64,000 nt of DNA from positions 3,588,001 through 3,652,000 of the forward strand of contig NZ_CP137555.1 of the NCBI RefSeq assembly GCF_033723955.1, given 5' to 3'. The translations under genes and the position numbers were made by a program. Source of the stretch: Microbulbifer pacificus. Lineage in GTDB: Bacteria; Pseudomonadota; Gammaproteobacteria; Pseudomonadales; Cellvibrionaceae. The notes below the pieces were generated by a model. The model was not told where the DNA came from, did no database searches, and was given only the letters and a program-made list of their open reading frames with translations. Positions 45,516-54,391 of the stretch are shown one piece after another. Numbering within the stretch: position 1 is the stretch's first letter; every line of letters starts with the position of its first letter.

Positions 45516-46066
45516 AGGTTGTTCCCTCGAGTCCGTTCTTTGCTTTATTTTCAGCGTGTCCGACTCGAGGAAAGCTGGGTCGGAGGCGCCATTTCCTGCG
45601 GGCGGCGGCTCCATTGCCACCCGCGCGTAAAGCCTGCTGTCTATAAATTGCACAGGCTTGGGTCAAAAGCGCGGCAATTCTACCCCAAACCCCATCGCGC
45701 TGACCAATCGGTTGATGGTCTCATCTGGACCTTTGTGACCGGTTGGCTTGTTTTGACGACTTAAGTGTAGTACTTGGCGCCGGCATAAAAGGCCCTGAAG
45801 CGACATCGGGGGGGAAATGCCGCCAGAGATTGCGCGTTTGCTTCTTCCAAGTGGTGTTGCCCACGCCCTTCATCTTTACTGCTCTAACACCTTGGCAGTT
45901 ATGTGCCGGAGATGTGTCTACGGCAGTGTTGGAGCGGAGTAGCTTCGGGTACAATGCGCGCGCTCACGATACCCCTCGTTCCTGTGCGGCACTCTCTAAG
46001 CTGATCCCGTAGCCGATTGCTTATGTCCACAGGCGCTCAATTCCAGACAAGAGGCTAACTCCCGCG
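45516..46066. other. mltF/purL divergent promoter region
   Basis: 551 bases between divergent starts. A -10-like TACAAT at 45950-45955 may serve purL; a matching -35 is not clear. A plus-strand frame at 45743-46012 is not convincing as protein and no ribosome-binding site precedes it. No PurR box was recognised. Confidence 0.4.
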
Positions 46067-49000
46067 ATGCTAGTTCTGCGTGGTGCTCCCGCACTGTCGA
46101 AATTTCGCCATCAAAAACTTCTGACCCAACTCCGCGCCCTGCAGCCCGCCATTGCGGATGTCTACGCCGAGTTTGTGCACTTTGCCGACAGCAAAAAGCT
46201 CGGCAAGAAAGAGCAGGCGCTGCTGGAGCGCCTGCTGCAGTACGGACCCACCGAAGAGAAGCATCAGCCCGAAGGCGAACTGCTGCTGGTAGTCCCGCGC
46301 CCGGGCACCATCTCGCCCTGGGCCTCCAAGGCCACCGATATTGCCCACAATGCGGGCCTGACCCAGATCCACCGCCTGGAGCGGGGAGTTGCCTACTACA
46401 TTAGCGGGGTCAAATTAACCGAGGCTGAACGTCACGTGCTGGCGGCGGAATTGCACGACCGTATGGTCGAGTGCGTGTTCACCGAGCTGGCGCAGGCCGA
46501 GCAGTTGTTCCAGGTAGAAAAACCCCGCCCTATGGGCCGTGTCGACGTGCTGAACGGCGGCCGCGAGGCGCTGGAACAGGCCAACGTAAATCTGGGCCTG
46601 GCGCTGGCGGAAGACGAGATCGATTACCTGCTCACCAGCTTCGAAGAGCTGGAGCGCAACCCCACCGATGTAGAGCTGATGATGTTCGCGCAGGCGAACT
46701 CCGAGCACTGCCGCCACAAGATCTTCAACGCCAGCTGGACCATCGACGGCGAGGAGATGCCGAACTCCCTGTTTGGCATGATCAAGAACACCTACCGCCT
46801 GGGCGGTGAGGATGTGCTTTCTGCCTACGCGGACAACGCCGCGGTGGTGGTTGGCCACAACGCCGGCCGCTTCTACCCGGACCCCGAGACCAAGGAATAC
46901 GGTTTCAGCCAAGAAGCCATCCATCTATTAATGAAGGTGGAAACCCACAACCACCCGACCGCGATCGCGCCGTTCTCCGGTGCCGGCACCGGCGCCGGTG
47001 GTGAGATCCGCGACGAGGGCGCCGTGGGCCGCGGCTCCAAGCCCAAGGTGGGCCTGACCGGTTTCACCGTGTCCAACCTGCAGATCCCGGGTCACCTGCA
47101 GCCGTGGGAAGCGAACTACGGCAAGCCCGAGCGCATCGTGACCGCGCTCGACATCATGATCGAAGGCCCCATCGGCGGCGCCGCGTTCAACAACGAATTC
47201 GGCCGCCCGAACATCTGCGGTTACTTCCGTACATTTGAAGAAGACTTCGACGGCGAGCGCCGCGGCTACCACAAGCCAATCATGCTGGCGGGTGGCTACG
47301 GCAACATCCGCGAAGAGCATATCGAGAAGCCGGAATTCCAGCCCGGGGCCAAACTGATCGTGCTCGGCGGCCCGGCGATGCTGATCGGTCTCGGCGGCGG
47401 TGCGGCCTCCAGTATGGCCAGCGGCACCAGCTCCGCGGACCTCGACTTCGCCTCCGTACAGCGCCAGAACCCGGAAATCGAGCGCCGCTGCCAGGAAGTC
47501 ATCGACCAGTGCTGGCAGCTGGGCGACAAGAACCCGATCGCGTTTATCCACGACGTGGGTGCCGGCGGCCTGTCCAATGCCTTCCCGGAGCTGGTAAAAG
47601 ACGGTGGTACCGGCGGCAAGTTCGAACTGCGCAATGTGCCGTCCGATGAGCCGGGCATGAGCCCGCTGGAAATCTGGTGTAACGAATCCCAGGAACGCTA
47701 CGTGATGGCGGTGATGCCGCAGGACCTGGAGCGTTTCCAGAAGATCTGTGAGCGCGAGCGCGCGCCCTTCGCGGTGGTTGGCGAGGCCACCAGCGAGAAG
47801 CACCTGACCCTGAACGACACGCAGTTCGACGCCAAGCCGGTAGACCTGCCCATGTCCGTGCTGTTCGGCAAGCCGCCGAAGATGCACCGCGTAGCGGAGA
47901 AGCGCGAGGCCAACGCCACCGCGTTCGATACCAGCAACATTGACCTTGCTGAGGCCGCCGAGCGGGTACTGCGCCTGCCGACCGTCGCCAGCAAGAACTT
48001 CCTGATCACCATTGGCGACCGCACCGTAACTGGCCAGGTTTCCCGCGATCAGATGGTCGGCCCCTGGCAGGTGCCGGTGGCGGACTGTGGCGTGACCACC
48101 GTGGCTTACGACAGCTACGCCGGTGAAGCCATGTCCATGGGCGAGCGCACCCCGGTGGCACTGCTGGACGCGCCAGCTTCCGGACGCCTGGCCGTAGGTG
48201 AGGCCATCACCAACATCGCCTGTGCGCCGATCAAGCAGCTGTCCGACATCAAACTCTCTGCCAACTGGATGTGTGCCGCCGGCCACCCGGGCGAAGAGGA
48301 AAAGCTGTACCGCACCGTGGAAGCCATCGGCATGGACCTGTGCCCGGCGCTCGGCATCACTATCCCGGTGGGCAAGGACTCCATGTCCATGCGCACCGCC
48401 TGGAACGACGGCGGTGAAGACAAGGCGGTTACCGCGCCCCTGTCCCTGGTGATCTCCGCGTTCAGCCCGGTGACCGACGTGCGCAAAGTGGCAACCCCGC
48501 AACTGCGCCGCACCAAGAAAGGGGAAACCGAGTTGATGCTGGTAGACCTGGGTGCCGGCAAAAACCGTCTCGGCGGTTCCTGTCTGGCGCAGGTGTATAA
48601 CCAGCTGGGCGACAAGCCCGCGGACCTGGACGACGCCAAGCGTCTCAAGGGCTTCTTCGAGGTGATGCAGGAACTGCTCGCCGAAGACAAAGTGATTGCC
48701 TACCACGACCGCGCCGATGGCGGCCTGTTCGCCACCCTGGCGGAAATGAGCTTTGCCGGTCGCGTCGGTATCGATGTGGAAATCTACGACCTGGGTGAAG
48801 ATGCCATCTCCACGCTGTTCTCTGAAGAGCTCGGCGCGGTGCTGCAGGTTCCTGCCGCAGATGCGGACATGATTGCCATGCGTTTCGCCTCTGTCGGTGT
48901 TCCCGCCCACCAGATCGGTGGCCTGAACGACAAAGAGCTGCTGCGCATTACCCGCAATGGCGAGGAAATTTTCAATCGCAGCCGTGCCGATCTGCAGCAG

Positions 49001-49945
49001 ATCTGGTCAGAGACCAGCTACCGCATCCAGGCGCTGCGCGACAACGCCGACTGCGCCAAGCAGGAGTTCGATGCGCTGACAAAAACCGCGCAGCAGGACC
49101 CGGGCCTGTCCGTGAAACTGAGCTACGACGTCAACGAAGACATCGCCGCGCCCTACATCAAGAAAGGTGTGCGTCCGAAAGTGGCGATCCTGCGCGAGCA
49201 GGGCGTCAACAGCCAGGTGGAAATGGCGCACTCCTTCCACCGCGCTGGCTTCAACGCGATCGACGTTCACATGAGTGACATCCTGGCCGGCCGCGTTGAA
49301 CTGGATCAGTTCAAGGGCCTGGTGGGCTGTGGTGGCTTCTCCTACGGTGACGTACTCGGCGCCGGTGAGGGCTGGGCCAAGACCATCCTGTTCAATGACC
49401 GCGCCCGCGACCAGTTCGAGGCTTTCTTCAACCGCAAGGACACCTTCGGCCTGGGCGTGTGTAACGGTTGCCAGATGTTCTCCGTGATCAAGGAGCTGAT
49501 CCCCGGTGCCAGCCACTGGCCGCGCTTTGTGCGCAACCTGTCCGAACAGTACGAAGCGCGCTTTGCGCTGGTGGGCGTGGAAGATTCCCCGTCCGTGCTG
49601 TTCAAGGGCATGGCCGGTTCCTACATGCCGGTGGCAGTGGCCCACGGTGAAGGTCGCGTTGAGTTTGCCAGCCAGCAAGCACTGGAAGCCTGTGAGCAAT
49701 CTGGCACCATCGCCATGCGCTTCCTCAACAACAACCAGCAGATTACCGAGACTTACCCGGCCAACCCCAACGGCTCGGTCAACGGTATCACCTCGCTGTG
49801 TTCCGAAGACGGTCGCGTCACCATCATGATGCCGCACCCGGAGCGCGTCGCCCGTGCCGTCAGCAACAGCTGGCGCCCGGATGAGTGGAAAGAGGACTCC
49901 GGCTGGATGCGCCTGTTCCGCAATGCGCGCGTGTTTGTCGACTGA
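46067..49945 (+). CDS. purL: Phosphoribosylformylglycinamidine synthase PurL (single chain)
   Basis: Cytosolic enzyme of 1292 aa converting FGAR to FGAM with glutamine and ATP. Large single-chain form: N-terminal PurS-like part, linker, two AIRS-type halves (e.g. '[30 protein letters not shown]') and a C-terminal class I glutaminase with nucleophile Cys in '[11 protein letters not shown]' and '[10 protein letters not shown]'. Length is typical of gammaproteobacterial PurL. A solo gene with a terminator just behind it. With purM and purN in the window, three steps of purine synthesis are covered at separate loci. Confidence 0.98.
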   Translation: MLVLRGAPALSKFRHQKLLTQLRALQPAIADVYAEFVHFADSKKLGKKEQALLERLLQYGPTEEKHQPEGELLLVVPRPGTISPWASKATDIAHNAGLTQIHRLERGVAYYISGVKLTEAERHVLAAELHDRMVECVFTELAQAEQLFQVEKPRPMGRVDVLNGGREALEQANVNLGLALAEDEIDYLLTSFEELERNPTDVELMMFAQANSEHCRHKIFNASWTIDGEEMPNSLFGMIKNTYRLGGEDVLSAYADNAAVVVGHNAGRFYPDPETKEYGFSQEAIHLLMKVETHNHPTAIAPFSGAGTGAGGEIRDEGAVGRGSKPKVGLTGFTVSNLQIPGHLQPWEANYGKPERIVTALDIMIEGPIGGAAFNNEFGRPNICGYFRTFEEDFDGERRGYHKPIMLAGGYGNIREEHIEKPEFQPGAKLIVLGGPAMLIGLGGGAASSMASGTSSADLDFASVQRQNPEIERRCQEVIDQCWQLGDKNPIAFIHDVGAGGLSNAFPELVKDGGTGGKFELRNVPSDEPGMSPLEIWCNESQERYVMAVMPQDLERFQKICERERAPFAVVGEATSEKHLTLNDTQFDAKPVDLPMSVLFGKPPKMHRVAEKREANATAFDTSNIDLAEAAERVLRLPTVASKNFLITIGDRTVTGQVSRDQMVGPWQVPVADCGVTTVAYDSYAGEAMSMGERTPVALLDAPASGRLAVGEAITNIACAPIKQLSDIKLSANWMCAAGHPGEEEKLYRTVEAIGMDLCPALGITIPVGKDSMSMRTAWNDGGEDKAVTAPLSLVISAFSPVTDVRKVATPQLRRTKKGETELMLVDLGAGKNRLGGSCLAQVYNQLGDKPADLDDAKRLKGFFEVMQELLAEDKVIAYHDRADGGLFATLAEMSFAGRVGIDVEIYDLGEDAISTLFSEELGAVLQVPAADADMIAMRFASVGVPAHQIGGLNDKELLRITRNGEEIFNRSRADLQQIWSETSYRIQALRDNADCAKQEFDALTKTAQQDPGLSVKLSYDVNEDIAAPYIKKGVRPKVAILREQGVNSQVEMAHSFHRAGFNAIDVHMSDILAGRVELDQFKGLVGCGGFSYGDVLGAGEGWAKTILFNDRARDQFEAFFNRKDTFGLGVCNGCQMFSVIKELIPGASHWPRFVRNLSEQYEARFALVGVEDSPSVLFKGMAGSYMPVAVAHGEGRVEFASQQALEACEQSGTIAMRFLNNNQQITETYPANPNGSVNGITSLCSEDGRVTIMMPHPERVARAVSNSWRPDEWKEDSGWMRLFRNARVFVD

Positions 49946-49958
49946 TCTTGTTCCTGCT

Positions 49959-49983
49959 TTGTAGGAGCTTGCCTGCAGGCGAC
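49959..49983 (+). repeat. REP-like palindromic element
   Basis: The segment begins TGTAGGAGC and contains the palindrome GCCTGCAGGC followed by GACC. The GTAG head followed by an imperfect palindrome is the shape of REP elements mobilized by RAYT transposases in Pseudomonas and relatives. Only one copy was seen in the window, located in the 3' untranslated region of purL, a usual site for REPs. Confidence 0.5.
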
Positions 49984-49987
49984 CCAG

Positions 49988-50014
49988 AAAGCCCCGGATT
50001 TTCCGGGGCTTTTT
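49988..50014 (+). terminator. Intrinsic terminator after purL
   Basis: AAAGCCCCGGA / TCCGGGGCTTT (49988-49998, 50002-50012) with a three-base loop followed by T. Stands directly behind the REP-like repeat. Confidence 0.9.
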
Positions 50015-50133
50015 GCATTCTGGCATGTCGCAAAATTCGTCTAGACTGAAGTTAACCCGTGAAAAATGGCGGTAGCGTATACGTTCGTCTACCGACCTCA
50101 CTGATTCTGCGGTACCACTCAGCGGACCTGAAT

Positions 50134-50958
50134 ATGTGCAACGAACCCGAACGTCAGCACCATCAATCCGATCCTGCCTGCTCGCGTCGCAATGATGACG
50201 ACCGCAAGAAGTCTTTGGTACATCCGGGCTTGCGACAGGACTACAGCCGTCGCCAGGTAATCAAAAGCGCGCTTACCGCTGGAATTGCCGGCATGGCAGC
50301 AGGCGCGGGGTTGATGAGTTTTTCCGGTGTCAGCTTCGCCGCGGCACTGACGAAAGAGCAGCGGGATGCCCTGAGTCCGGATGACATCATCGCCATGATG
50401 GTGCAGGGCAACGAGCGCTTCCGCTCCGGCAAGATGCAGCAGCACGATTACCTGGCCCAGAAGCGTGCCAGTGCCAGCGGCCAGTTTCCCGCCGCAGCCA
50501 TCCTGAGCTGTATCGATTCGCGCACCCCGGCGGAAATCCTGCTGGATATGGGGCTCGGCGAATCGTTCAATGCGCGGATTGCGGGGAATATCTGCAACGA
50601 CCACATCCTCGGCAGCCTGGAATTTGCCTGCGCTGCGGCAGGAGCCAAGGTGATCCTGGTCATGGGGCACTCCGCCTGCGGCGCGGTAAAAGGCGCGATC
50701 GATGGCGTGAAACTAGGCAACCTGACCGGCCTGCTGGATGAAATAAAGCCCGCGGTGGCCGCGACCAGCTACGACGGCGATCGCACCAGTGAGAATGCCG
50801 AGTTTGTGGATCTGGTCGCGACCACCAACGTACGCCGGGCGATGGATGAAATTCGCGACAACAGCGAAGTTCTGGCGAATCTTGAGAAGGAAGGCAAAAT
50901 CAAAATCGTCGGAGCCATGTATCACCTCAATGGCGGCCGCCTCGAACTGCTGGATTGA
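50134..50958 (+). CDS. Beta-class carbonic anhydrase with Tat signal
   Basis: Protein of 274 aa. After a short polar leader a twin-arginine motif 'SRRQVIK' and a hydrophobic stretch (up to 'FAAAL') form a Tat signal, unusual for beta-class enzymes, which are mostly cytosolic. The catalytic core has 'ILSCIDSRTPAEILLDMGLGE' (zinc Cys, Asp-Arg dyad) and 'VILVMGHSACGAVKGAI' (zinc His and Cys). The predicted product is a periplasmic or folded exported enzyme. ATG 50134 was chosen because the signal begins there; a GTG at 50059 would add 25 residues. The final ~80 residues fit the family well. Confidence 0.85.
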   Translation: MCNEPERQHHQSDPACSRRNDDDRKKSLVHPGLRQDYSRRQVIKSALTAGIAGMAAGAGLMSFSGVSFAAALTKEQRDALSPDDIIAMMVQGNERFRSGKMQQHDYLAQKRASASGQFPAAAILSCIDSRTPAEILLDMGLGESFNARIAGNICNDHILGSLEFACAAAGAKVILVMGHSACGAVKGAIDGVKLGNLTGLLDEIKPAVAATSYDGDRTSENAEFVDLVATTNVRRAMDEIRDNSEVLANLEKEGKIKIVGAMYHLNGGRLELLD

Positions 50959-51121
50959 TAATCCACTGCGTCGCACCCTCGAAAAAATGGTAACTCCCTG
51001 ATTCCCGAGCATAGTGAGCGAATTCACGCGCTGCATCGGTTTACTGTTGCGGATTGCCCCGTCGCACTGCGCCTGTTTTCGCACAAAATGTGCTCATGGT
51101 AAGCTTCCCCTCACTGGCGAC

Positions 51122-51128
51122 GTTAGCC
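51122..51128 (+). other. Integron core-like site (GTTAGCC) before the SMR gene
   Basis: GTTAGCC resembles the GTTRRRY end of an attC site and is the exact reverse complement of the GGCTAAC that follows the SMR gene. It stands 20 bases before the gene start, the usual position in an integron cassette. No integrase gene is in the window. Confidence 0.3.
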
Positions 51129-51147
51129 GAATAATCGAGGGAATAAT

Positions 51148-51489
51148 GTGTCACATTGGATCTATCTTTCTATAGCAATAGTCGCAGAAGTTGTGGGCAC
51201 GTCTTTCCTGAAGAGCTCAGATGGGTTTTCCAAGCTAATTCCATCTGCAATAGTTGCCGTGTCGTATGCGGTCGCATTTTATTTTCTCTCCATTTCTTTG
51301 AAGTCTATTTCGGTTGGCATTGCATATGCGGTTTGGTCCGGAGTGGGTGTCGCTTTGATATCTCTGGTTGGATTTGCCTTCTTTGGGCAAAAACTCGATT
51401 TGGGAGCAATTCTTGGGATCGCTCTAATCGTTGCAGGGGTTGTGGTAATTAATCTGTTTTCCGCTAGTGCTGAGGGTTCCGGGGGCTAA
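51148..51489 (+). CDS. Small multidrug resistance (SMR) family efflux protein
   Basis: Four-helix membrane protein, 113 aa, of the EmrE/QacE type, which exports cationic disinfectants by proton antiport. The essential Glu is in 'IAIVAEVVGTSFLKSSDG' (Glu14), and the 'YAVWSGVGVA' segment with the conserved Trp is intact. The GTG start (51148) follows GAGGGA. Codon use is AT-richer than the housekeeping genes, and the gene is flanked by attC-like core sequences, suggesting acquisition as an integron cassette. The compound range cannot be told from sequence. Confidence 0.93.
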   Translation: MSHWIYLSIAIVAEVVGTSFLKSSDGFSKLIPSAIVAVSYAVAFYFLSISLKSISVGIAYAVWSGVGVALISLVGFAFFGQKLDLGAILGIALIVAGVVVINLFSASAEGSGG

Positions 51490-51520
51490 CAATCCAGCTA
51501 CTCCTGACTCCGCTGGATAG
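51484..51520 (+). other. Degenerate attC-like palindrome after the SMR gene
   Basis: GGCTAAC followed by AATCCAGC, a 13-base spacer, then GCTGGATAG. The inner arms pair (ATCCAGC with GCTGGAT). An attC site would end in GTTAGCC; here only TTTGC follows, so the right end is missing or mutated. The first core overlaps the SMR stop codon, as is common in cassettes. Confidence 0.35.
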
Positions 51521-51631
51521 TTTGCTTTGCCCAGTTTTTGCACTGATCACTGCGCTCCCGTTTTATTGCAGAACGGGCACTATAAAAACGACCCCGGTTG
51601 CGGGTGCTAGAAAGCAAAGGGAATACACTTC

Positions 51632-51832
51632 ATGAAATTATTCGCTTCGAACTTGCCTGTAGCTTTTTTTCTTATTGCACTTGGTATAGCCATCGGTGGT
51701 ATCGGGATTTATATTGGGGAGACCGATGATGCGCCGGGCGCAGCCGTAATCGGTATCATCCTGATGGTTGGCGCGATTTGGTTAGGTATAAAAAACGTCC
51801 GAAGGAATTCGCAGCCTTCGAGTAGGGATTAA
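51632..51832 (+). CDS. Small two-helix membrane protein
   Basis: Protein of 66 aa with two hydrophobic segments, 'LPVAFFLIALGIAIGGIGIY' and 'AAVIGIILMVGAIWLGI', and a basic tail. A ribosome-binding site AAAGGGA lies 10 bases before ATG 51632. No family recognised; low-GC codons like the neighbours. Probably an accessory inner-membrane protein. Confidence 0.6.
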   Translation: MKLFASNLPVAFFLIALGIAIGGIGIYIGETDDAPGAAVIGIILMVGAIWLGIKNVRRNSQPSSRD

Positions 51833-52151
51833 TGTGCATGCTGCCTGGAAATCGCGGGCAGTTCGTCGTGGGTTATCGGTCGCCTGCACAAAAATGGGCA
51901 CAGGAACAATCACTCACCAACGGACAAGCCGGAGCATTCCGCCCCCCGAATGGGGCGAGCGCAATGACGGAAGTGTGGTTTGTATTGAATGGACGCACCT
52001 TGGATAGCCTGAGGAAGCTGCTCCTGGCATTGGGCGCAGTCGAACGTATTGAGACCGTCATGGCGCCAGTCAGCACATCTACGCATTGAGTTTTGCGTCG
52101 TGTTAACACTGTAAGTGATTTTTATGTCTAATTTAAACTGAGGATTGTTTG

Positions 52152-52481
52152 GTGAAAAAAGTACTTTGTTTGATTGCAGGCTCCGTTCTTTGTGTTTCGT
52201 GTGCCACGGTAAAGACTGTGAACCCGGCGGATAATCAAGTCGATATCAGTCATAGGGGATATAAAAGTAACTGTGAAAGCATCCCAAGAGTATATAGTGG
52301 TACTTCATACTCTTTCTGCTTGCTCAACAGTGAGCCAAGTGAAAATGTCAACAAGGGGGCTTCGGTTAACGGTGTCCCTCTGGTGGCTTTTGATGCGGTT
52401 TTCTCCGTGGCTGCCGACACCGTGGTTTTACCCTACACAATATATTCACAGGCCAAAAACGGTAATATCAAAGTAAATTGA
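52152..52481 (+). CDS. YceK/YidQ-family lipoprotein
   Basis: Lipoprotein of 109 aa. GTG 52152 with a GAGGA ribosome-binding site; signal with lipobox VSCA. 'ATVKTVNP', 'NCESIPRVYSGTSYSFCLLN', 'NGVPLVAFDAVFSVAADTVVLPYTIYSQ' match the DUF1375/YceK family. These are outer-membrane-associated lipoproteins of unknown role. It is on the opposite strand to, and converges on, the Omp85-family gene. Confidence 0.82.
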   Translation: MKKVLCLIAGSVLCVSCATVKTVNPADNQVDISHRGYKSNCESIPRVYSGTSYSFCLLNSEPSENVNKGASVNGVPLVAFDAVFSVAADTVVLPYTIYSQAKNGNIKVN

Positions 52482-52572
52482 ACGAGCACAGAGAAAGAAA
52501 TTGTTTCGTTATAGCTGACTAGCTTGGGATGCTAAGCACATGGCGCTCCTTGGTCGCTAGTGTGAAGAATTC

Positions 52573-54282
52573 CTAAAATTTACTTTGTGCGGATATGGAA
52601 AATTGATAATTATTGTTGTCAGGGGCCGCATCCAAAGGTGTCGCCAGATCTAGATGTATGACTTCGCCACTTGAGGATCGATTGTTCGATATCCGCAAGC
52701 CAACACCCAGAGATCGGTAAATCCCATTTTCCTGTTGCTCAAATTCTGTGCCGCCGGATACACGGGAAACATCCATAAATACTGCCGCGCCAAAATTAAA
52801 CATGCCAAATAGCGTTAAATTTGAATAGTAGCGTTCCTCAAATGACAGGTTATGGATCCGATCGCCACTTAGGAAATTTCTTGGGTAGCCTCTAAGTCCA
52901 TTGTCTTCATCTACAAGCAGTTGAGAGTAGTAGTTCCAGTTGTATGCCTCTAACCCAGTAAAACTCGAGTGAAACCTGAATGAGTTTGTCTGGTAGATGT
53001 CGAGTGTGGAATAGTACTTGAATGTCGAATCAGTGAAGGATCCCGTTTCAATACTGTAATATCCATCTAGCAAGAATCCGGATCTCAGAAATATTTTCCT
53101 GGATATTGCGTCATTTCGGTTAGCGAAGCCACTTATTCGCATGAAGTTCTCGCTGGATCCGAGCGCTGAACCTCCAGCTCCAATTTGAAACCCCAGTTCA
53201 GTTCCCAGGTAGCGATCTTCCGTTCTGCCAATTTTGTCGAAATTTATGGTCTTGTCATATTTGTTTTCGAGAAAATTTACTGCGTAGTATGGGTATATTT
53301 CCCGTTTTTCATATTCAGGCTGCAGGCTGTCGACATAGCTTGTTATGGCGGTATCGGTCAGGTCCGGTTGCACAGAAGAAAGTGTTGCTCTGGCTTTTCG
53401 AGACTGGAGGCCAACGCTATGTCGCCAGACACCGTCATCGGATATACCGTCGGACCAACCCCAATTCAACTCCAGTTCCTCATCCGTCCTGTCGAAAGAG
53501 ACATATTTTTCCCCGAGGTGATAGCGGGATTCCATGCGGCTGTATTCATTTACATTCAAGCGATAGCTGGATCGTGAATCCAGAGATATGAATGGTTTTT
53601 CTATCAGCAGTGAATTAAATGTCCCATCGCTAAGATTTGAACGCTGTAACTCAATTTTATGGTTAGAGTTAAAAACATAATTATCCGCCAAGCGAAAATT
53701 AGTCGCGCTTCTATCCGCATCCTGTTTATAGGAGATGGATAGGCTGAGGCCAAGGCCAAGCAGGTTGTCTTCTTCGATTCCCGCTTCATTTTTCGATGCC
53801 CCGCCTGTGTGACCGAACGAAAGGGCCGGTTTCGTTGACCATGTATCTGAGGTGATTACCTGGATTTCAACGCCTTGAGGAACCTTCGTCGCGTATATTT
53901 TTGCGTCGCATATATATTTATTTCTGCGCAAAATACGCTCGGTTTCCTCTGCTTTCTGTTCGGAAAATTGATCTCCAACTTTAAATAGAAGTTGTTTCTC
54001 GATGATCTCTTTCTGGGTCTTGATATGAAGTAGATTTACTCCCTTCGAGAGCAGGCTTGTGTAGTCGTCGGAATTTTCATCAAAAATATTGTTATTGACG
54101 ATTTTTATGCTTTTGATTTCAGCGCCTTCCAGTTCGTTGGCGGCTAATGCAGAGTAAGGGATAAGGCCGGACAGTGCCGCTACCAGAATAGCGTTTGAAT
54201 AAATGGTTGCGCCCCTTGCCCTTATTTTCCCCATTTTAAGCGGCGATGGTGCGCGAAATGACTTCAAGTCTTTGTGTTCCAT
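52573..54282 (-). CDS. Omp85/BamA-TamA family outer-membrane protein
   Basis: Protein of 569 aa with a signal peptide (about 30-48 from ATG 54282, ...SALAA), a POTRA-like region (about 55-135, 'LLFKVGDQFSEQKAEETERILRRN') and a 16-strand-type barrel with the L6 motif 'GLRGYPRNF' near residue 470 (VRGY-type) and C-terminal 'YQFSISAQSKF'. One POTRA only, fewer than BamA, so it is a minor Omp85 member. It is fourth behind the sigma/FecR/receptor set, 109 bases after the receptor. No ribosome-binding site is visible at ATG 54282; ATG 54234 also gives a signal peptide. Role unknown. Confidence 0.82.
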   Translation of the reverse strand: MEHKDLKSFRAPSPLKMGKIRARGATIYSNAILVAALSGLIPYSALAANELEGAEIKSIKIVNNNIFDENSDDYTSLLSKGVNLLHIKTQKEIIEKQLLFKVGDQFSEQKAEETERILRRNKYICDAKIYATKVPQGVEIQVITSDTWSTKPALSFGHTGGASKNEAGIEEDNLLGLGLSLSISYKQDADRSATNFRLADNYVFNSNHKIELQRSNLSDGTFNSLLIEKPFISLDSRSSYRLNVNEYSRMESRYHLGEKYVSFDRTDEELELNWGWSDGISDDGVWRHSVGLQSRKARATLSSVQPDLTDTAITSYVDSLQPEYEKREIYPYYAVNFLENKYDKTINFDKIGRTEDRYLGTELGFQIGAGGSALGSSENFMRISGFANRNDAISRKIFLRSGFLLDGYYSIETGSFTDSTFKYYSTLDIYQTNSFRFHSSFTGLEAYNWNYYSQLLVDEDNGLRGYPRNFLSGDRIHNLSFEERYYSNLTLFGMFNFGAAVFMDVSRVSGGTEFEQQENGIYRSLGVGLRISNNRSSSGEVIHLDLATPLDAAPDNNNYQFSISAQSKF

Positions 54283-54286
54283 GTAA

Positions 54287-54348
54287 AAAGCTCTTCACGA
54301 TTACTGGAGGATGCAAGGGGTTTTTGCATCTTTCACCGTTAGAGCTTT
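54287..54348 (-). other. Nested hairpin upstream of the Omp85-family gene
   Basis: Outer arms AAAGCTCT/AGAGCTTT (54287-54294, 54341-54348) enclose a second stem GATGCAA/TTGCATC (54310-54316, 54324-54330). On the minus strand the outer right arm runs into TTTTT just before ATG 54282. It could act as a weak terminator or cover the start region, which lacks a ribosome-binding site. Confidence 0.4.
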
Positions 54349-54359
54349 CTTGGTGGGAG

Positions 54360-54370
54360 AATCAATCGCG
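54360..54370 (-). promoter_or_regulatory. Shared 11-base motif upstream of the Omp85-family gene
   Basis: CGCGATTGATT on the minus strand, identical to a copy at 58639-58649 upstream of the sigma-factor gene. See the matching entry there. Confidence 0.3.
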
Positions 54371-54391
54371 CCTTTTTAAAAAATTTTAAAA

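Noticed and set aside
45743..46012. Frame of 89 codons in the mltF/purL gap
   Set aside because: No ribosome-binding site, cysteine/serine-rich and overlaps the likely purL promoter.
46928..48910. Open frame of 660 codons antisense to purL
   Set aside because: Shadow of purL codon bias, His/Val/Gly-rich translation without any motif.
51832..52089. Frame of 85 codons after the small membrane gene
   Set aside because: Starts by overlapping the previous stop but its translation shows no domain, signal or conserved pattern; a shorter internal frame from 51964 is equally weak.
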